Assembly (NCBI RefSeq): GCF_014696875.1
Contig: NZ_JACJQV010000242.1
Span: 1 to 58,204 of the forward strand
Length of the DNA stretch: 58,204 nucleotides
Source: Microcystis wesenbergii FACHB-1317
Lineage (GTDB): Bacteria > Cyanobacteriota > Cyanobacteriia > Cyanobacteriales > Microcystaceae
Direction of reading: 5' to 3'
Positions within the stretch are counted from its first letter, which is position 1; every line of letters starts with the position of its first letter. The notes under the pieces are model-generated. The model saw nothing but the letters and a program-made list of their open reading frames with translations, was not told the DNA's origin and made no database searches. Both the position numbers and the translations under genes were made by a program. This document shows, one piece after another, positions 17,669-27,138 of the stretch.

Positions 17669-18745
17669 TTACGCCCCTATTGTTAACTTTTCTAACAGGC
17701 GATCGATCTGAAAATGTTCCTCCATTAATTCTCGAATACAAGCAACTTTTACCTGTTCCTGTAAGCGAATCTTCCCGAAGGCCTGATCGACGATTTCCAC
17801 GGTGGTGAGAGTATCTAAATTTACCGAGAGAATTGGTACTTCTAAATCCTCGGCCCGGCCGAGAATCAGGGGATCTGGAGAGATGGAACCGGTTAAGATT
17901 AAACAGGTAGTGGAAGTTTCTAGGGCAGCCAACTGTAGATCAGTGCGATCGCCACCCGTAATCACGGCCATATTTTCCCCCTTGCGAAAATATTCTAAAG
18001 CGGCGTTGACATTCATCGCCCCGATCGCTAAACTTTCTACCATCCAATCCAAACGATCGGGCCGACATAATACTTTGGCCTCTAAAAGATGGACAATTTC
18101 CCGAACACTAATACTGCGCAGCAGTTTACTAGCGGGTAACAGTCCTAAAACTTCCACACCTTGGCCAGCGAGATAGGGTTTAAGGAGAGATTGTACTTCA
18201 TCCCAATCATCGGCGGGGATATCGCTAATTACTACCCCCAGCAGCTGATTATTTAATTCCTGTTGCGCTTTCAGCAGACTATCGGCAATCAGGGGAGAAC
18301 TATAGCGGGCCACCAATAGGATCGGAGTCTGGAGAATTTTGGCCATCTCCCCCATGGATAGCTGAAAAATGCTCCCTTCCCAGAGGGTCCCCGGTCCTTC
18401 GAGAAGGGTAATATCACTGTTAACTCGATCGAGATAGCCGGCAAGAACATTGCCGTAGTCCTGTTTATCTGTACCTTGTAAACGTTTAGCAACGGAATCC
18501 ACATCTGTATAGATCAGGGGTAAGCGCAGCTGTTCGGGGGATAATTCTAATAATTGCCGAATAAATTCTACATCCTCATCGACCAATTGCCCATCGACGT
18601 AGCCCGGACAATTGCCCACTGGTTTGCCGTAACTTATCTCTAGTCCTTTTTGCCGCAAGAGATGCGCTAAACCGACGATAGTTCCCGATTTACCACTAAG
18701 GGGTTCTAGGGAAGAGATAAGTATAGATTTGGCTGATTTGGCCAC
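17669..18745 (-). CDS. BioD-like AAA / DRTGG-domain protein (phosphotransacetylase N-terminal family)
   Basis: The 358-residue protein has a P-loop-like opening (LISSLEPLSGKSGTIVGLAHLL) and a dethiobiotin-synthetase-type nucleotide-binding domain to about residue 210, then a DRTGG domain (AVITGGDRTDLQLAALE). The same pair of domains forms the regulatory N-terminus of long phosphotransacetylases, but the catalytic C-terminal domain is missing. It probably senses a metabolite rather than making acetyl phosphate. It lies 34 bases after the EbsA-like gene, so the two are likely one operon. Its function is not established. Confidence 0.75.
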   Translation of the reverse strand: MAKSAKSILISSLEPLSGKSGTIVGLAHLLRQKGLEISYGKPVGNCPGYVDGQLVDEDVEFIRQLLELSPEQLRLPLIYTDVDSVAKRLQGTDKQDYGNVLAGYLDRVNSDITLLEGPGTLWEGSIFQLSMGEMAKILQTPILLVARYSSPLIADSLLKAQQELNNQLLGVVISDIPADDWDEVQSLLKPYLAGQGVEVLGLLPASKLLRSISVREIVHLLEAKVLCRPDRLDWMVESLAIGAMNVNAALEYFRKGENMAVITGGDRTDLQLAALETSTTCLILTGSISPDPLILGRAEDLEVPILSVNLDTLTTVEIVDQAFGKIRLQEQVKVACIRELMEEHFQIDRLLEKLTIGA

Positions 18746-18779
18746 GATTTGCTCCTTTTAACCCGTAAAATCCCGACTT

Positions 18780-19157
18780 TTATCCTTCAAATCGCAGCAG
18801 TTTCCGATAAAATCCCTGCGAAAAGTCGGCCGAACCTAGCTGCTTAAAGGTTTTAATCGCATCGATGAGATATTCGATCAACTCGGAGTTAATAATCGTC
18901 ATCTCATAGCTTAGGTCGGCCTGTCCTTCAAATTGTAAACGACAACGGGTCAATTCCGAGGGCAATTTTGATACATACCAAGAGGCCACAAAGGGAATCC
19001 CTTCACTGTTTTCTATGCGACGATGACCTTCTAAAGATCCTCCTTGATACAAAGTGATCGCATAGGGCAGCATACTATGTTTGTCCCTGGCATAGTAGGG
19101 CATATATACTAGGACATCGGCCTTATTAGCGGGTTCCAATTGTTCGATAGTCGCCAT
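18780..19157 (-). CDS. Conserved cyanobacterial protein, EbsA-like
   Basis: The 125-residue soluble protein belongs to a cyanobacteria-wide family with ALVYMPYY-like start, LPYAITLYQGGSLEGHRRIE, PFVASWYVSKLP and RCRLQFEGQADLSYE. It resembles EbsA of Synechococcus elongatus, which works with PilB and Hfq in type IV pilus assembly and biofilm suppression. The match is from memory of the family, not a search. No signal peptide or membrane segment is present. It is first of three co-directional minus-strand genes. Confidence 0.65.
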   Translation of the reverse strand: MATIEQLEPANKADVLVYMPYYARDKHSMLPYAITLYQGGSLEGHRRIENSEGIPFVASWYVSKLPSELTRCRLQFEGQADLSYEMTIINSELIEYLIDAIKTFKQLGSADFSQGFYRKLLRFEG

Positions 19158-19276
19158 AATTAGTTAATTCTTTGCTTCACAGCCAATTTACCAGTGACAC
19201 TGATATTTTCGATATATTTTAACCGATCGATCGGGGAATCTCACTATCGGGAAAATAGGCAGAATTTACGACCAGA

Positions 19277-20533
19277 TCATTTTCCTATACTGAGGTGATC
19301 ATCGGCTATAACCGGCATACTAACCCGAAAAACCGTGCCGGGGTAGAGGGAACTTGTTGGCTCGGGATTGGGACTGATAAATTCAATCTTCCCCCCCATG
19401 CTGGTAATTAATTCTTTGGCGATCGCTAAACCTAATCCTGTACCCGGTATATCTCCCCCTGCTTGCACTCCCCGGTAGTGACGTTGAAAAATTCTTTCTT
19501 GATCGCTCGTCGGAATACCATAACCCGTGTCTTTAAAAACAATTTCTACACTATTCTTAACATTTTTTACCTCGACGGTGACTTTTCCGCCAGCAGGAGT
19601 ATATTTGAGGGCATTATCAATTAAATTACTGAATACTTCCCGCAAACCAGGGATATTGGCCCGAATAAGTGGTATATCTTCCCCGTGAATCGTTTCTAGA
19701 CTGAGATTTCTCTCTTTGGCTACCGCTTGGGCCGAAAGGAGCAGCGGATCGAGAAGATCATGGAGATCGATCGGCGTTAGTTGGCCGCTGCCAGCAGGTA
19801 AGAGAAAGGCGGTGGGGGAAGATTGCGCTTGCAGGAGAGGAATATCGACGGTGGGGTAATTTTCGCTTTCTTGCTGAATTTGTCCCTCAAATTCGGCAAT
19901 TAAGTCGCGAACTCGATCGCTTTCTCTCAGGATACCAGTAATGGCGGGATCGTTACCCTCTTCGGCTAAAAGCCTTTTGAGCAGAAGTTTACCAAAGGTT
20001 TTTAAAGCGGTGAGGGGATTGCGGATTTGATGGAGAAAGGTATCGAGGCGCTGACTTTGCCATTGTCGATAATAACGTTCTTCTGCCAATTGGCGATCGA
20101 GTACACAGGCTAAAGCGAGGGTTTGGGTGATTTTTTCCATCTGGGTTAATTCCCAACTTTGCCAAGGTCGTTTTTCTCTGGTTGTCACCAATAATCCGAT
20201 CATGCCCTCTTCATACATTAAGGGTAAAAACAAGCGATGACCGCTGACGGTCTCCTGATTACTCCAGAGGTGGGATAAATCTTCTAACTTAACCGCAGTT
20301 AACAAGTCTGCCGCCGGTTGCTCTGGTTGTAAGGAAAGCCGCTTTTTTTGGGGAGAAGGGGGATTAAAAGGGGGATAAACAACGACTGGGATTAAATTAC
20401 TCGATAAAGGTTCAGTTAAATAAACCGCACTTCTGTCAGCTTCCATTTGCTCCCGCAAAAGTTCCATCTGTGCCTGACAGAGGGCAATAAAATCATCACT
20501 AAGGGGAGTCCGGGAGGGGGAGGAGAAGGCCAT
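19277..20533 (-). CDS. GAF-domain sensor histidine kinase, probably Hik2 (chloroplast sensor kinase family)
   Basis: The 418-residue soluble kinase has an N-terminal GAF domain (residues about 15-150), then HQIRNPLTALKTFGKLLLKR with His168 as phosphate site, NLIDNALKYTP (N box), DTGYGIP and GTGLGLAIAKEL (ATP boxes). The H-box wording and GAF layout fit Hik2/CSK, which senses plastoquinone redox state through a conserved GAF cysteine; Cys19 here is a candidate. It lacks transmembrane segments. No cognate regulator is adjacent. The kinase call is firm, the Hik2 name moderately so. Confidence 0.8.
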   Translation of the reverse strand: MAFSSPSRTPLSDDFIALCQAQMELLREQMEADRSAVYLTEPLSSNLIPVVVYPPFNPPSPQKKRLSLQPEQPAADLLTAVKLEDLSHLWSNQETVSGHRLFLPLMYEEGMIGLLVTTREKRPWQSWELTQMEKITQTLALACVLDRQLAEERYYRQWQSQRLDTFLHQIRNPLTALKTFGKLLLKRLLAEEGNDPAITGILRESDRVRDLIAEFEGQIQQESENYPTVDIPLLQAQSSPTAFLLPAGSGQLTPIDLHDLLDPLLLSAQAVAKERNLSLETIHGEDIPLIRANIPGLREVFSNLIDNALKYTPAGGKVTVEVKNVKNSVEIVFKDTGYGIPTSDQERIFQRHYRGVQAGGDIPGTGLGLAIAKELITSMGGKIEFISPNPEPTSSLYPGTVFRVSMPVIADDHLSIGK

Positions 20534-20922
20534 ACCAAGAAAGTAAAAAGTAAAAAGTCAGAAAACCCAGATAAAGCTAGGGTTGCGAGTTTTGTTTCCC
20601 AGTTTACACAGGAGAGAAAGGCGATTCTCTTGGGTCGAGGGCAGCCAGTAAAAAGCAATTAGGACAAGGGTTTGGTCACTATTTTCGGGGTGGATCACGG
20701 TATATATTAAAAAAAGTTTAATAATAATAAGTTTTGTATCGGGATTTGGGGCTGTGTTTTTGTCAGAAAAACTTAAACATAGTCCCAGTCTAGCTTCTAG
20801 TCAAACTTGTCTGTAATTGGCTTTGGTGAGAGACACTTGATTTCTTGGTCTAGAAGGGATATAATCGCTACGGCTTTTGTAACTATCATTACAACGATTA
20901 GCCAAAACAGGAGGTAATTGGG
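20534..20922. other. 389-base intergenic region with divergent starts
   Basis: It separates the histidine kinase (leftward) from the DUF3155 gene (rightward). An AAAAAGT/AAAAAGTC low-complexity stretch lies near 20545 and an A/T-rich tract near 20705-20735. A strong AGGAGGT ribosome-binding site is at 20909-20915. No gene was recognised. Confidence 0.6.
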
Positions 20923-21237
20923 TTGGCCAGAAAACGGAAACGTAAGAGTCGCCGTCGTCAAGAAGGACGTAAGATACTTGAACTTGTACCCCAGTATAGT
21001 ATTGAAAGTGGCGAAGATAAACCCGTAACTGCGGCGCGTAAGTATATTCAAGCTATAGGCATTAGCCCACCAGCTTTATTGATTGTTAAGCGTAACGAGC
21101 ATACAACCGATCGCTATTTCTGGGCTGAAAAAGGACTGTTTGGAGCGCAATATGTGGAGGAAAACCACTTCCTCTTCCCAAGTTTGCGCGACCTGCAGCC
21201 CCAGCCCGTCAAAGCACCGGTAGCAGTTGCCAAATAA
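20923..21237 (+). CDS. DUF3155 protein
   Basis: The 104-residue protein starts with a very basic stretch (KRKRKSRRRQEGRKI) and continues VPQYSIESGEDKPVTAARKY and NEHTTDRYFWAEKGLFGAQY, diagnostic of the cyanobacterial DUF3155 family. The basic head suggests nucleic-acid or ribosome binding, but the function is unknown. The start is TTG at 20923; AGGAGGT sits eight bases upstream and the family alignment begins at this residue, so the non-ATG start is well supported. A clear terminator follows at 21275-21304. Confidence 0.85.
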   Translation: MARKRKRKSRRRQEGRKILELVPQYSIESGEDKPVTAARKYIQAIGISPPALLIVKRNEHTTDRYFWAEKGLFGAQYVEENHFLFPSLRDLQPQPVKAPVAVAK

Positions 21238-21274
21238 CTCAAAGGACTATTAATCGTATCATGGAAAGTGAATT

Positions 21275-21304
21275 CGTTTACGCAAAAGTAAACGAGTTTT
21301 TTTT
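21275..21304 (+). terminator. Intrinsic terminator of the DUF3155 gene
   Basis: Stem CGTTTAC / GTAAACG with a six-base loop (GCAAAA), followed two bases later by eight T residues (21297-21304). It ends 67 bases after the DUF3155 stop. Confidence 0.85.
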
Positions 21305-21305
21305 G

Positions 21306-21368
21306 TCTGAGGCCTAGGAATCAGCCATCAGCTTTTCGCTGATGGCTGAAGGTAAGCAATCTGAGGCC
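21306..21368. repeat. Hairpin bounded by a 9-base direct repeat
   Basis: TCTGAGGCC occurs at 21306-21314 and 21360-21368. Between them is a perfect 12-bp stem, TCAGCCATCAGC / GCTGATGGCTGA (21321-21332, 21338-21349), with a five-base loop. No T-run follows on either strand. It may be a small insertion or a processing signal between convergent genes. Confidence 0.5.
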
Positions 21369-21384
21369 GAAAAACAGCTAAGTT

Positions 21385-23295
21385 TTAGGCAACATTACCT
21401 GCTGTGGTCGTAATAATTTGACGTACTTGAGCATCGGTCAGATTCGGATTGGCACTCAACATTAAGGCCACCACTCCAGCTACATGAGGTGTTGCCATAG
21501 AGGTTCCACTCAAGAAACCATAGCCACCATTAGGGAGAGTAGAATACACTTGCACGCCTGGGGCGGTGACATAGCTCATCGAAGAATTGGAACCAGCACG
21601 ATTGGAGAAGGAAGCCATCTGGTTAGAACTATCAACGGCACCTACGGCAAGACCCCAAGAGGTGGCACTGGAAGCGGGATAACCGGGTTGAGCTGCCCCC
21701 TCATTACCAGCGGCCATAACCACGATAACACCGCGACTGCTGGCATACTGGAGGGCTGATTGAACCGCGCTGTCAGTGCTACCACCCCCCAAACTCATAT
21801 TAATCACATCAGCACCGTTGTCCACAGCGTAGCGAATTCCTTGGGCAACGCCACTATAGGTGCCACTACCGGAATCGCTCAAAACTTTCACTGGCATAAT
21901 TCTGGAATTGTAGGCCACACCAGTGGCCCCGAAACCATTATTAGCAGCAGCAATGGTTCCCGCCACATGAGTACCATGGCTGTTGCCATCTAAAGTGTTA
22001 TTATTGCCATTGGCAAAGTTCCAGCCATAAACGTCATCAACATAACCGTTGCTATCGTTATCAAGACCATCATTGGCAATTTCGCCCGCATTCGTCCAAA
22101 TATTGCCCGCTAAGTCGGCATGATTGCGGTCAACTCCTGTATCTAGTACAGCAACGACGATTCCTTGTCCTGTATAACCGCTTGCCCAAGCTTCCGGAGC
22201 ATTAACTAAGTTAACCCCCCAGTCATTAGCACCACCAAAAGTGGGAACATCGGCAAAAGGAGTTTGATTCAAGGCTCCAGCGACGGCTTTCGCGGCATTA
22301 ACTAAACCGTATCCTGAAATGGCACTATATCCGGGTGTGACTGTGGCTGTGGTAGCCGACAGGCTTAAGTTATAGTTAGTGCTGCCACTGTAGGGATAAA
22401 CCCGGACATAGTAAGTACCCGCACTGAGTTGACGAGTAATACTCTCACTGCTGGTACTGCCATTAGTGGAGCTAGTAATCACACTGCCATTACTATCTAA
22501 TAAGGACACATCGGCATCGGCACTTAATCCCGTTAAATTCAGGCTAAAGTCGCTAGTAGTTCCTAAACTAAAACGATAGTAATCATTAGTGTCTGTGGTA
22601 CCAACAAAATCACTGTAGCTGGTGGGAGTTGCTCCAATGGTGATATCACGGGCCGTTGCTAAGGTATTACCGGCATCAGGAGCGGCAGCTAAACTTAAGT
22701 TATAGTTAGTGCTGCCACTGTAGGGATAAACCCGGACAAAGTAAGTACCCGCATTCAGTTGACGAGTAATACTATCATTGCTGGTACTGCCATTAGTGGA
22801 GCTAGTAATCACACTGCCATTACTATCTAATAAGGACACATCAGCATCGGCACTTAATCCCGTTAAATTGAGGCTAAAGTTGCTACTGGTTCCTAAACTA
22901 AAACGATAGTAATCATTAGTGTCTGTGGTACCAACAAAATCGCTGTAGGTGGTGGGAGTCGCTCCAATGGTGATATCACGCGCCGTGGCTAAGGTATTGC
23001 CAGCTAGGTCAACAGAACTGGAAACACCCACAAAACTACTTGGACCCGTTAAAAAATCACCGCCGTTACGCCAAGAGGAAAGGGATTGGGATGATTGCCC
23101 GGGATTTTCCAGTCCTAGCTGGTATTCTTCCACAGAATTGCTTAAAAAGCCAGAATCCATGCCCTGGAGACTTTTGCGGAAAACAGGGGTAATCAAGTCG
23201 GAGCGTCCTAAACCTGATTCCTCGACAAGGGTTGGTAAATGGAAGATATCATCTAAAACATTACTGTCTGATAGGTTGAAACGTTCGTCAAGCAT
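21385..23295 (-). CDS. Subtilisin-like (S8) peptidase with two N-terminal PPC domains
   Basis: The 636-residue serine protease has its triad at Asp385 (VAVLDTGVD), His440 (SHGTHVAGT) and Ser599 (GTSMATPHVAG). Two bacterial pre-peptidase C-terminal (PPC) domains, about residues 98-205 and 208-315, come before the peptidase, the reverse of the usual order. They are nearly identical to each other at DNA level. No signal peptide is seen; the N-terminus (LDERFNLSDSNVLDDIF) is acidic and may be a propeptide. It is probably a secreted or cell-surface protease, but its export route is not visible. Confidence 0.88.
   Translation of the reverse strand: MLDERFNLSDSNVLDDIFHLPTLVEESGLGRSDLITPVFRKSLQGMDSGFLSNSVEEYQLGLENPGQSSQSLSSWRNGGDFLTGPSSFVGVSSSVDLAGNTLATARDITIGATPTTYSDFVGTTDTNDYYRFSLGTSSNFSLNLTGLSADADVSLLDSNGSVITSSTNGSTSNDSITRQLNAGTYFVRVYPYSGSTNYNLSLAAAPDAGNTLATARDITIGATPTSYSDFVGTTDTNDYYRFSLGTTSDFSLNLTGLSADADVSLLDSNGSVITSSTNGSTSSESITRQLSAGTYYVRVYPYSGSTNYNLSLSATTATVTPGYSAISGYGLVNAAKAVAGALNQTPFADVPTFGGANDWGVNLVNAPEAWASGYTGQGIVVAVLDTGVDRNHADLAGNIWTNAGEIANDGLDNDSNGYVDDVYGWNFANGNNNTLDGNSHGTHVAGTIAAANNGFGATGVAYNSRIMPVKVLSDSGSGTYSGVAQGIRYAVDNGADVINMSLGGGSTDSAVQSALQYASSRGVIVVMAAGNEGAAQPGYPASSATSWGLAVGAVDSSNQMASFSNRAGSNSSMSYVTAPGVQVYSTLPNGGYGFLSGTSMATPHVAGVVALMLSANPNLTDAQVRQIITTTAGNVA
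22351..23004 (-). repeat. Tandem intragenic duplication of the PPC domain
   Basis: Two units of about 107 codons (22681-23004 and 22351-22674) differ at only a few positions; long stretches such as CACTGCCATTACTATCTAAT are identical. The low divergence points to recent duplication or gene conversion. Confidence 0.85.
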
Positions 23296-23749
23296 ATTTT
23301 TTCTCCTTAAGTGCTTCAGATGTGAGGTCAGGGGTTGGTTCCTAACTGTCGATACTTATTTCTGGGGAGTTGGGGATTATTTCGATCTCCGCCCTCCCTT
23401 TACCGTCGTATAGTATATAAGTCAGGTGAAAACTTTGACTGAATATATACTGGGGGTGCGATCTAATCCTATGCAGTTAGTGGCTATGGGGAGAAAAATT
23501 GATGAGTTATTCTCCGCTAAAAATTTCTCAAAACCTGGGGAATCTAGACCATCTATATAGTTATAGATGTCGTTGGCGGCAAAGTTATCTATCATGGTGT
23601 TCTGGTCTTTTTTTAGTGGTTAGATGGCTGAGATAACAATCAAGAATATCTGATCAGACAGACAATACCTGTCAGCTTTTGGGTAAGTCCCACAAAGAGT
23701 AGGCCAATTCAAATCTGAATTGCATTACTGGGCGAGTTTATACGCCAAT

Positions 23750-23833
23750 TCAAACCTGGATTTCACCACAATCTGATCCTATTTCATACAATAACTTGAA
23801 TGGGATTCGATAGTCAAGACGTTTTTGGGGACG
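23750..23833 (-). pseudogene. IS30-type transposase C-terminal fragment
   Basis: The minus strand from 23833 to the TGA at 23750 reads RPQKRLDYRIPFKLLYEI and a short tail. The pattern Arg-Pro-x-Lys-x-Leu-x-Tyr-x-x-Pro is the usual end of the DDE integrase core in IS30 (and some IS3) transposases. The rest of the gene is missing and the upstream side is replaced by AT-rich repeats. Confidence 0.55.
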
Positions 23834-23877
23834 TATGAATTACAAATTATGAATTATGAAGTCGGGAGTGGGGTCAT

Positions 23878-23969
23878 GGAATTATGAATTATGAATTATG
23901 AATTATGAATGATAAATTATGAATTATGAATGATAAATTATGAATTATGAATGATAAATTATGAATTAT
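23878..23969. repeat. AT-rich tandem array
   Basis: TGAATTA heptamers grade into a 21-base unit (GATAAATTATGAATTATGAAT) repeated three times with no errors. Perfect copies imply recent expansion. It lies upstream of the response-regulator gene. Confidence 0.75.
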
Positions 23970-24143
23970 GAAGTGGGGAGACCACTTCGTGCGCGTTGCG
24001 GGGGGTGATGGGGTGATGGGGTGATGGCAGCAGGGAGAAAAAAGCTGACAGCTAACGAATGTTACGATTGTTACAACATCTTGACATTAATTCTGATACC
24101 CTGACAATGTGTCAATCTGTGCAGTAATGGGGCAGAAACTCAA

Positions 24144-24932
24144 GTGGTATCGATCCATATTTCTATTGTTGAGGGCAACCCGCACTTGCGATCGCTATTA
24201 GCTTGGCATCTGCAACAGGCCGGTTATTTGGTCAATCAATCGGCAAACCTGCAAAGTGCGCGTCAAGCTTTCCTTCATCGTCAACCAACCTTAGCAATTA
24301 TCGATTCCGACTTGCCAGATGGGGATGGAATCGAACTCTGCCGTTGGCTTTATCAACAAAAACAGTCTTTAATACTGATTCTCTCGGCCCGCAATGGCGA
24401 AAAAGATGTGGTCAATGGTTTAAAAGCCGGGGCCGACGACTACCTGAAAAAGCCCTTTGGAATGCAAGAATTTATGGCTAGGGTAGAAGTGTTAACCCGT
24501 CGTTTAGGCAGTAGGGCTGCTCCCCTACACTTGGATTATGGGCAATTAAAAATAGATTTAGCCCAACGACGGGTACAATTTCGCGGGGAGTATATCGAAT
24601 TAACCCCCCAAGAATTTAGCCTACTCTACGTTTTAGCCCAAGCGGAGGGAACACCCCTATCAAGAGCCGATTTACTGCGTCGCGCTTGGCCCGAGGAAAT
24701 CGATAATCCCCGGACAATTGATACTCATGTTCTCTCTCTGCGGAAAAAAATCGAAACCGATCCCAGGCAACCTAATTTAATTCAAACCGTCCGCAACGTC
24801 GGCTATCGTTTCAATCTAGAAATGTTGGCCGAGATCAATTCAGCTTTAGAAGCTAATATTATTGCTTCCACCAAAGGCAATCATAACGGTCATTCCATGA
24901 GTAAAATTCCTGCTCACAATGTTAGTCGTTAA
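24144..24932 (+). CDS. OmpR/PhoB-type response regulator with atypical acidic pocket
   Basis: The 262-residue protein has a receiver domain with phospho-acceptor Asp54 (IIDSDLPDGDG), switch Ser in LSARN and Lys in LKKPF, then a winged-helix DNA-binding domain (LTPQEFSLLYVLA, TIDTHVLSLRKKIE, VRNVGYRF). The metal-binding acidic pair is usually Asp-Asp after the first strand; here it reads VEGNPH, so only one acidic residue remains. A 30-residue tail follows the DNA-binding domain. The start is GTG, with GGGG about 11 bases upstream. No kinase is adjacent, so its signal is unknown. Confidence 0.85.
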   Translation: MVSIHISIVEGNPHLRSLLAWHLQQAGYLVNQSANLQSARQAFLHRQPTLAIIDSDLPDGDGIELCRWLYQQKQSLILILSARNGEKDVVNGLKAGADDYLKKPFGMQEFMARVEVLTRRLGSRAAPLHLDYGQLKIDLAQRRVQFRGEYIELTPQEFSLLYVLAQAEGTPLSRADLLRRAWPEEIDNPRTIDTHVLSLRKKIETDPRQPNLIQTVRNVGYRFNLEMLAEINSALEANIIASTKGNHNGHSMSKIPAHNVSR

Positions 24933-25016
24933 TTCTGGCTTTGTCCGACTGATTAGCCGATTTTTTGCCGAAATCGTCTCCTAACCGCTGAATGAAGCAA
25001 GGAGACGAAGAGCAAA

Positions 25017-26924
25017 TTAAACCATCGTCACCATTGACCGATCCGCTTGTTGCTGAAATTCCGTCAATAAACGCCGGAATTCGTCGCCGTCGATGGTTTC
25101 CTGTTCAATCAGTATATCCACCAAGCGATCAATCGCCACACGATTGTCAAGGATAATTTTTGTTGCTAAATCGTGGCATTGCTTGACAAGTTCCCGCACT
25201 TGTGCATCAATTTTCGCCATCATCGCAAAAGAATGGTCGGCATGATAACCAGCACCAGCACCACCGAGATAGGAATTACCATCCTCCTCTAGGGCAATCA
25301 ATCCCAATTCCGACATTCCCAGACGCGTTACCATCTGTCGGGCCAGATAGGTGATTTTTTCAATATCATTACCGGCCCCGGTAGTCACTTCATCCTCACC
25401 GAAGACACATTCCTCCGCCACCCGTCCCCCTAATAATCCCGCAATTCGGGCTAATAACTGGGAACGACTGGTTAAACCCTGTTCTTCATCAGGAGTGAAC
25501 CAAGTTAACCCCTGGGCTTGCCCCCGGGGAATCAGGGTGACTTTTTCCACTTGATCGTGACCGGGACAGAGAGTACCGACAATCGCATGGCCGACCTCAT
25601 GATAGGCGATCAAACGCTTGGCTTTACTATCCACTAAAGCGCGCCCTTCCATACCGGCCACAATCCGATCGATCGCATCGTTGACTTCCGCCATGGTAAT
25701 CGCCTCTTTCCGTCTTCTAGCGGTAAAAATCGCCGCTTCGTTGAGCATATTCGCCAAATCTGCCCCAGTAAAACCGGGGGTGCGCCTGGCGATCGCCTCC
25801 AGAGTAACATCGGCAGCAACCTTTTTATCGCGAGAATGGACCTCCAAAATGGCCAAACGTCCCTTAAAATCTGGATAATCCACCACTACCTGTCGATCAA
25901 AACGACCCGGACGCAGCAGGGCCGAATCCAAAACATCGGGGCGGTTGGTGGCGGCAATGACGATAATGCCAGTATTTCCCTCAAAACCGTCCATTTCCGT
26001 CAATAATTGGTTCAGGGTTTGTTCCCGTTCATCATTACCTCCCCCATAACCGATCCCTCGTTGACGACCAACGGCATCAATTTCATCGATAAAAACCAAA
26101 CAAGGGGCATTTTCCTGGGCTTTTCGGAACAAATCTCGCACTCGCGACGCACCAACCCCGACGAACATCTCCACGAATTCCGACCCGGAGATGCTGAAAA
26201 AAGGTACTCCTGCCTCTCCTGCGATCGCTTTAGCCAGCAAAGTTTTCCCCGTCCCCGGTGGCCCGATTAACAGGACTCCTTTGGGGATTTTTGCACCAAT
26301 AGCCGTAAATTTTTCCGGTTGTTTGAGGAATGTCACCACTTCCTCTAGATCTTCCTTGGCCTCATCCACACCGGCCACATCATTAAATTCTATGCCAGTT
26401 TTCGCCTCCATCTGAAACCGCGCCCTTGATTTACCGAAGTTCATCGCTTGACCGGAAGCATTAGCGGAACGACGGATAATAAACACCAATAATCCCAAGA
26501 CGATTATAATGACTAACAGGTTAGTGAGAACATTGATCAGGGCCGAATTGTCAGTGCGAGGGAGAATACCGTACTCAATTTTTTTAGCATCGAGTCTCTT
26601 GATTAATTCGGGATTTTGGTCAAATAAATTGACTTCTACTTCTACTTCTTTCGGGGGATCCTTGTCCGTTTGATCGACGAGGGTAACTGCTGCCTGCTGC
26701 AAAGAAGGATTGATTTCGACCTTTTTTACCTCTCCTTGCTCGATTTTCTTTAACAATTCACCGTAGGTGAGGGTATTTGGGGTTTTTTGACTCCAAGCAG
26801 CAGTGACATGGCCAAAGGTTTGCAGAATCATCCAAGTGGTGACAATCCCTTTCCATACTGGCCGATGACCACGATTCTTAGCTGACTTGGCTCTAACTAC
26901 GGTGAGCGGAGATTTTTGATCCAT
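25017..26924 (-). CDS. ftsH: ATP-dependent zinc metalloprotease FtsH
   Basis: The 635-residue thylakoid or plasma-membrane protease has two N-terminal transmembrane segments (about residues 25-45 and 130-150), an AAA+ domain with Walker A GPPGTGKT, Walker B LVFIDEID and the second-region GRFDRQV, and a zinc protease domain with HEVGH in place of the more common HEAGH; the His-Glu-His ligands are intact. It removes damaged membrane proteins, including photosystem II D1 in cyanobacteria. Which of the usual four paralogues it is cannot be decided. It is a single gene. Confidence 0.95.
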   Translation of the reverse strand: MDQKSPLTVVRAKSAKNRGHRPVWKGIVTTWMILQTFGHVTAAWSQKTPNTLTYGELLKKIEQGEVKKVEINPSLQQAAVTLVDQTDKDPPKEVEVEVNLFDQNPELIKRLDAKKIEYGILPRTDNSALINVLTNLLVIIIVLGLLVFIIRRSANASGQAMNFGKSRARFQMEAKTGIEFNDVAGVDEAKEDLEEVVTFLKQPEKFTAIGAKIPKGVLLIGPPGTGKTLLAKAIAGEAGVPFFSISGSEFVEMFVGVGASRVRDLFRKAQENAPCLVFIDEIDAVGRQRGIGYGGGNDEREQTLNQLLTEMDGFEGNTGIIVIAATNRPDVLDSALLRPGRFDRQVVVDYPDFKGRLAILEVHSRDKKVAADVTLEAIARRTPGFTGADLANMLNEAAIFTARRRKEAITMAEVNDAIDRIVAGMEGRALVDSKAKRLIAYHEVGHAIVGTLCPGHDQVEKVTLIPRGQAQGLTWFTPDEEQGLTSRSQLLARIAGLLGGRVAEECVFGEDEVTTGAGNDIEKITYLARQMVTRLGMSELGLIALEEDGNSYLGGAGAGYHADHSFAMMAKIDAQVRELVKQCHDLATKIILDNRVAIDRLVDILIEQETIDGDEFRRLLTEFQQQADRSMVTMV

Positions 26925-27054
26925 AATTGACTCTATATCTAGTTACCCTGTATTCATTGTGACAGATCGACTCGATCGTGACCACTGTTCTGTTTTTCCC
27001 CAGCCACGACCCTGAGGGCAAATAGTGATGACGGTTTTTTGCTATATTGTATTT

Positions 27055-27127
27055 AGCTAGGTGGTCTAACCACTGCCTATCCCAATCACTAACAGTTTAG
27101 GGAAGTGGGTTTCGCCCGCTTTTTTTA
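27055..27127 (+). promoter_or_regulatory. rimP leader with hairpin and terminator-like structure
   Basis: A hairpin GTGGT-CTA-ACCAC (27062-27074) is followed by AGTGGG / CCCGCT (27105-27121, loop TTTCG) and a run of seven T residues. The T-run ends about 12 bases before the rimP ATG. This is the layout of an attenuator, or of a short RNA that ends just ahead of the operon. A TATATTG sequence near 27043 could be its -10 element. Confidence 0.55.
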
Positions 27128-27138
27128 TTGTCTAAATC

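Larger units (their letters stand above)
23296..24143. other. 848-base intergenic region with an IS relic and AT-rich repeats
   Basis: It contains a direct repeat GCCAATTCAAA (near 23703 and 23744), a fragment of an IS30-type transposase end (23750-23833), an array of AATTATGAATTATGAATGAT-like units (23878-23969), and a GGGGTGAT triplication near 24002-24024. No complete gene was seen. Confidence 0.7.
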
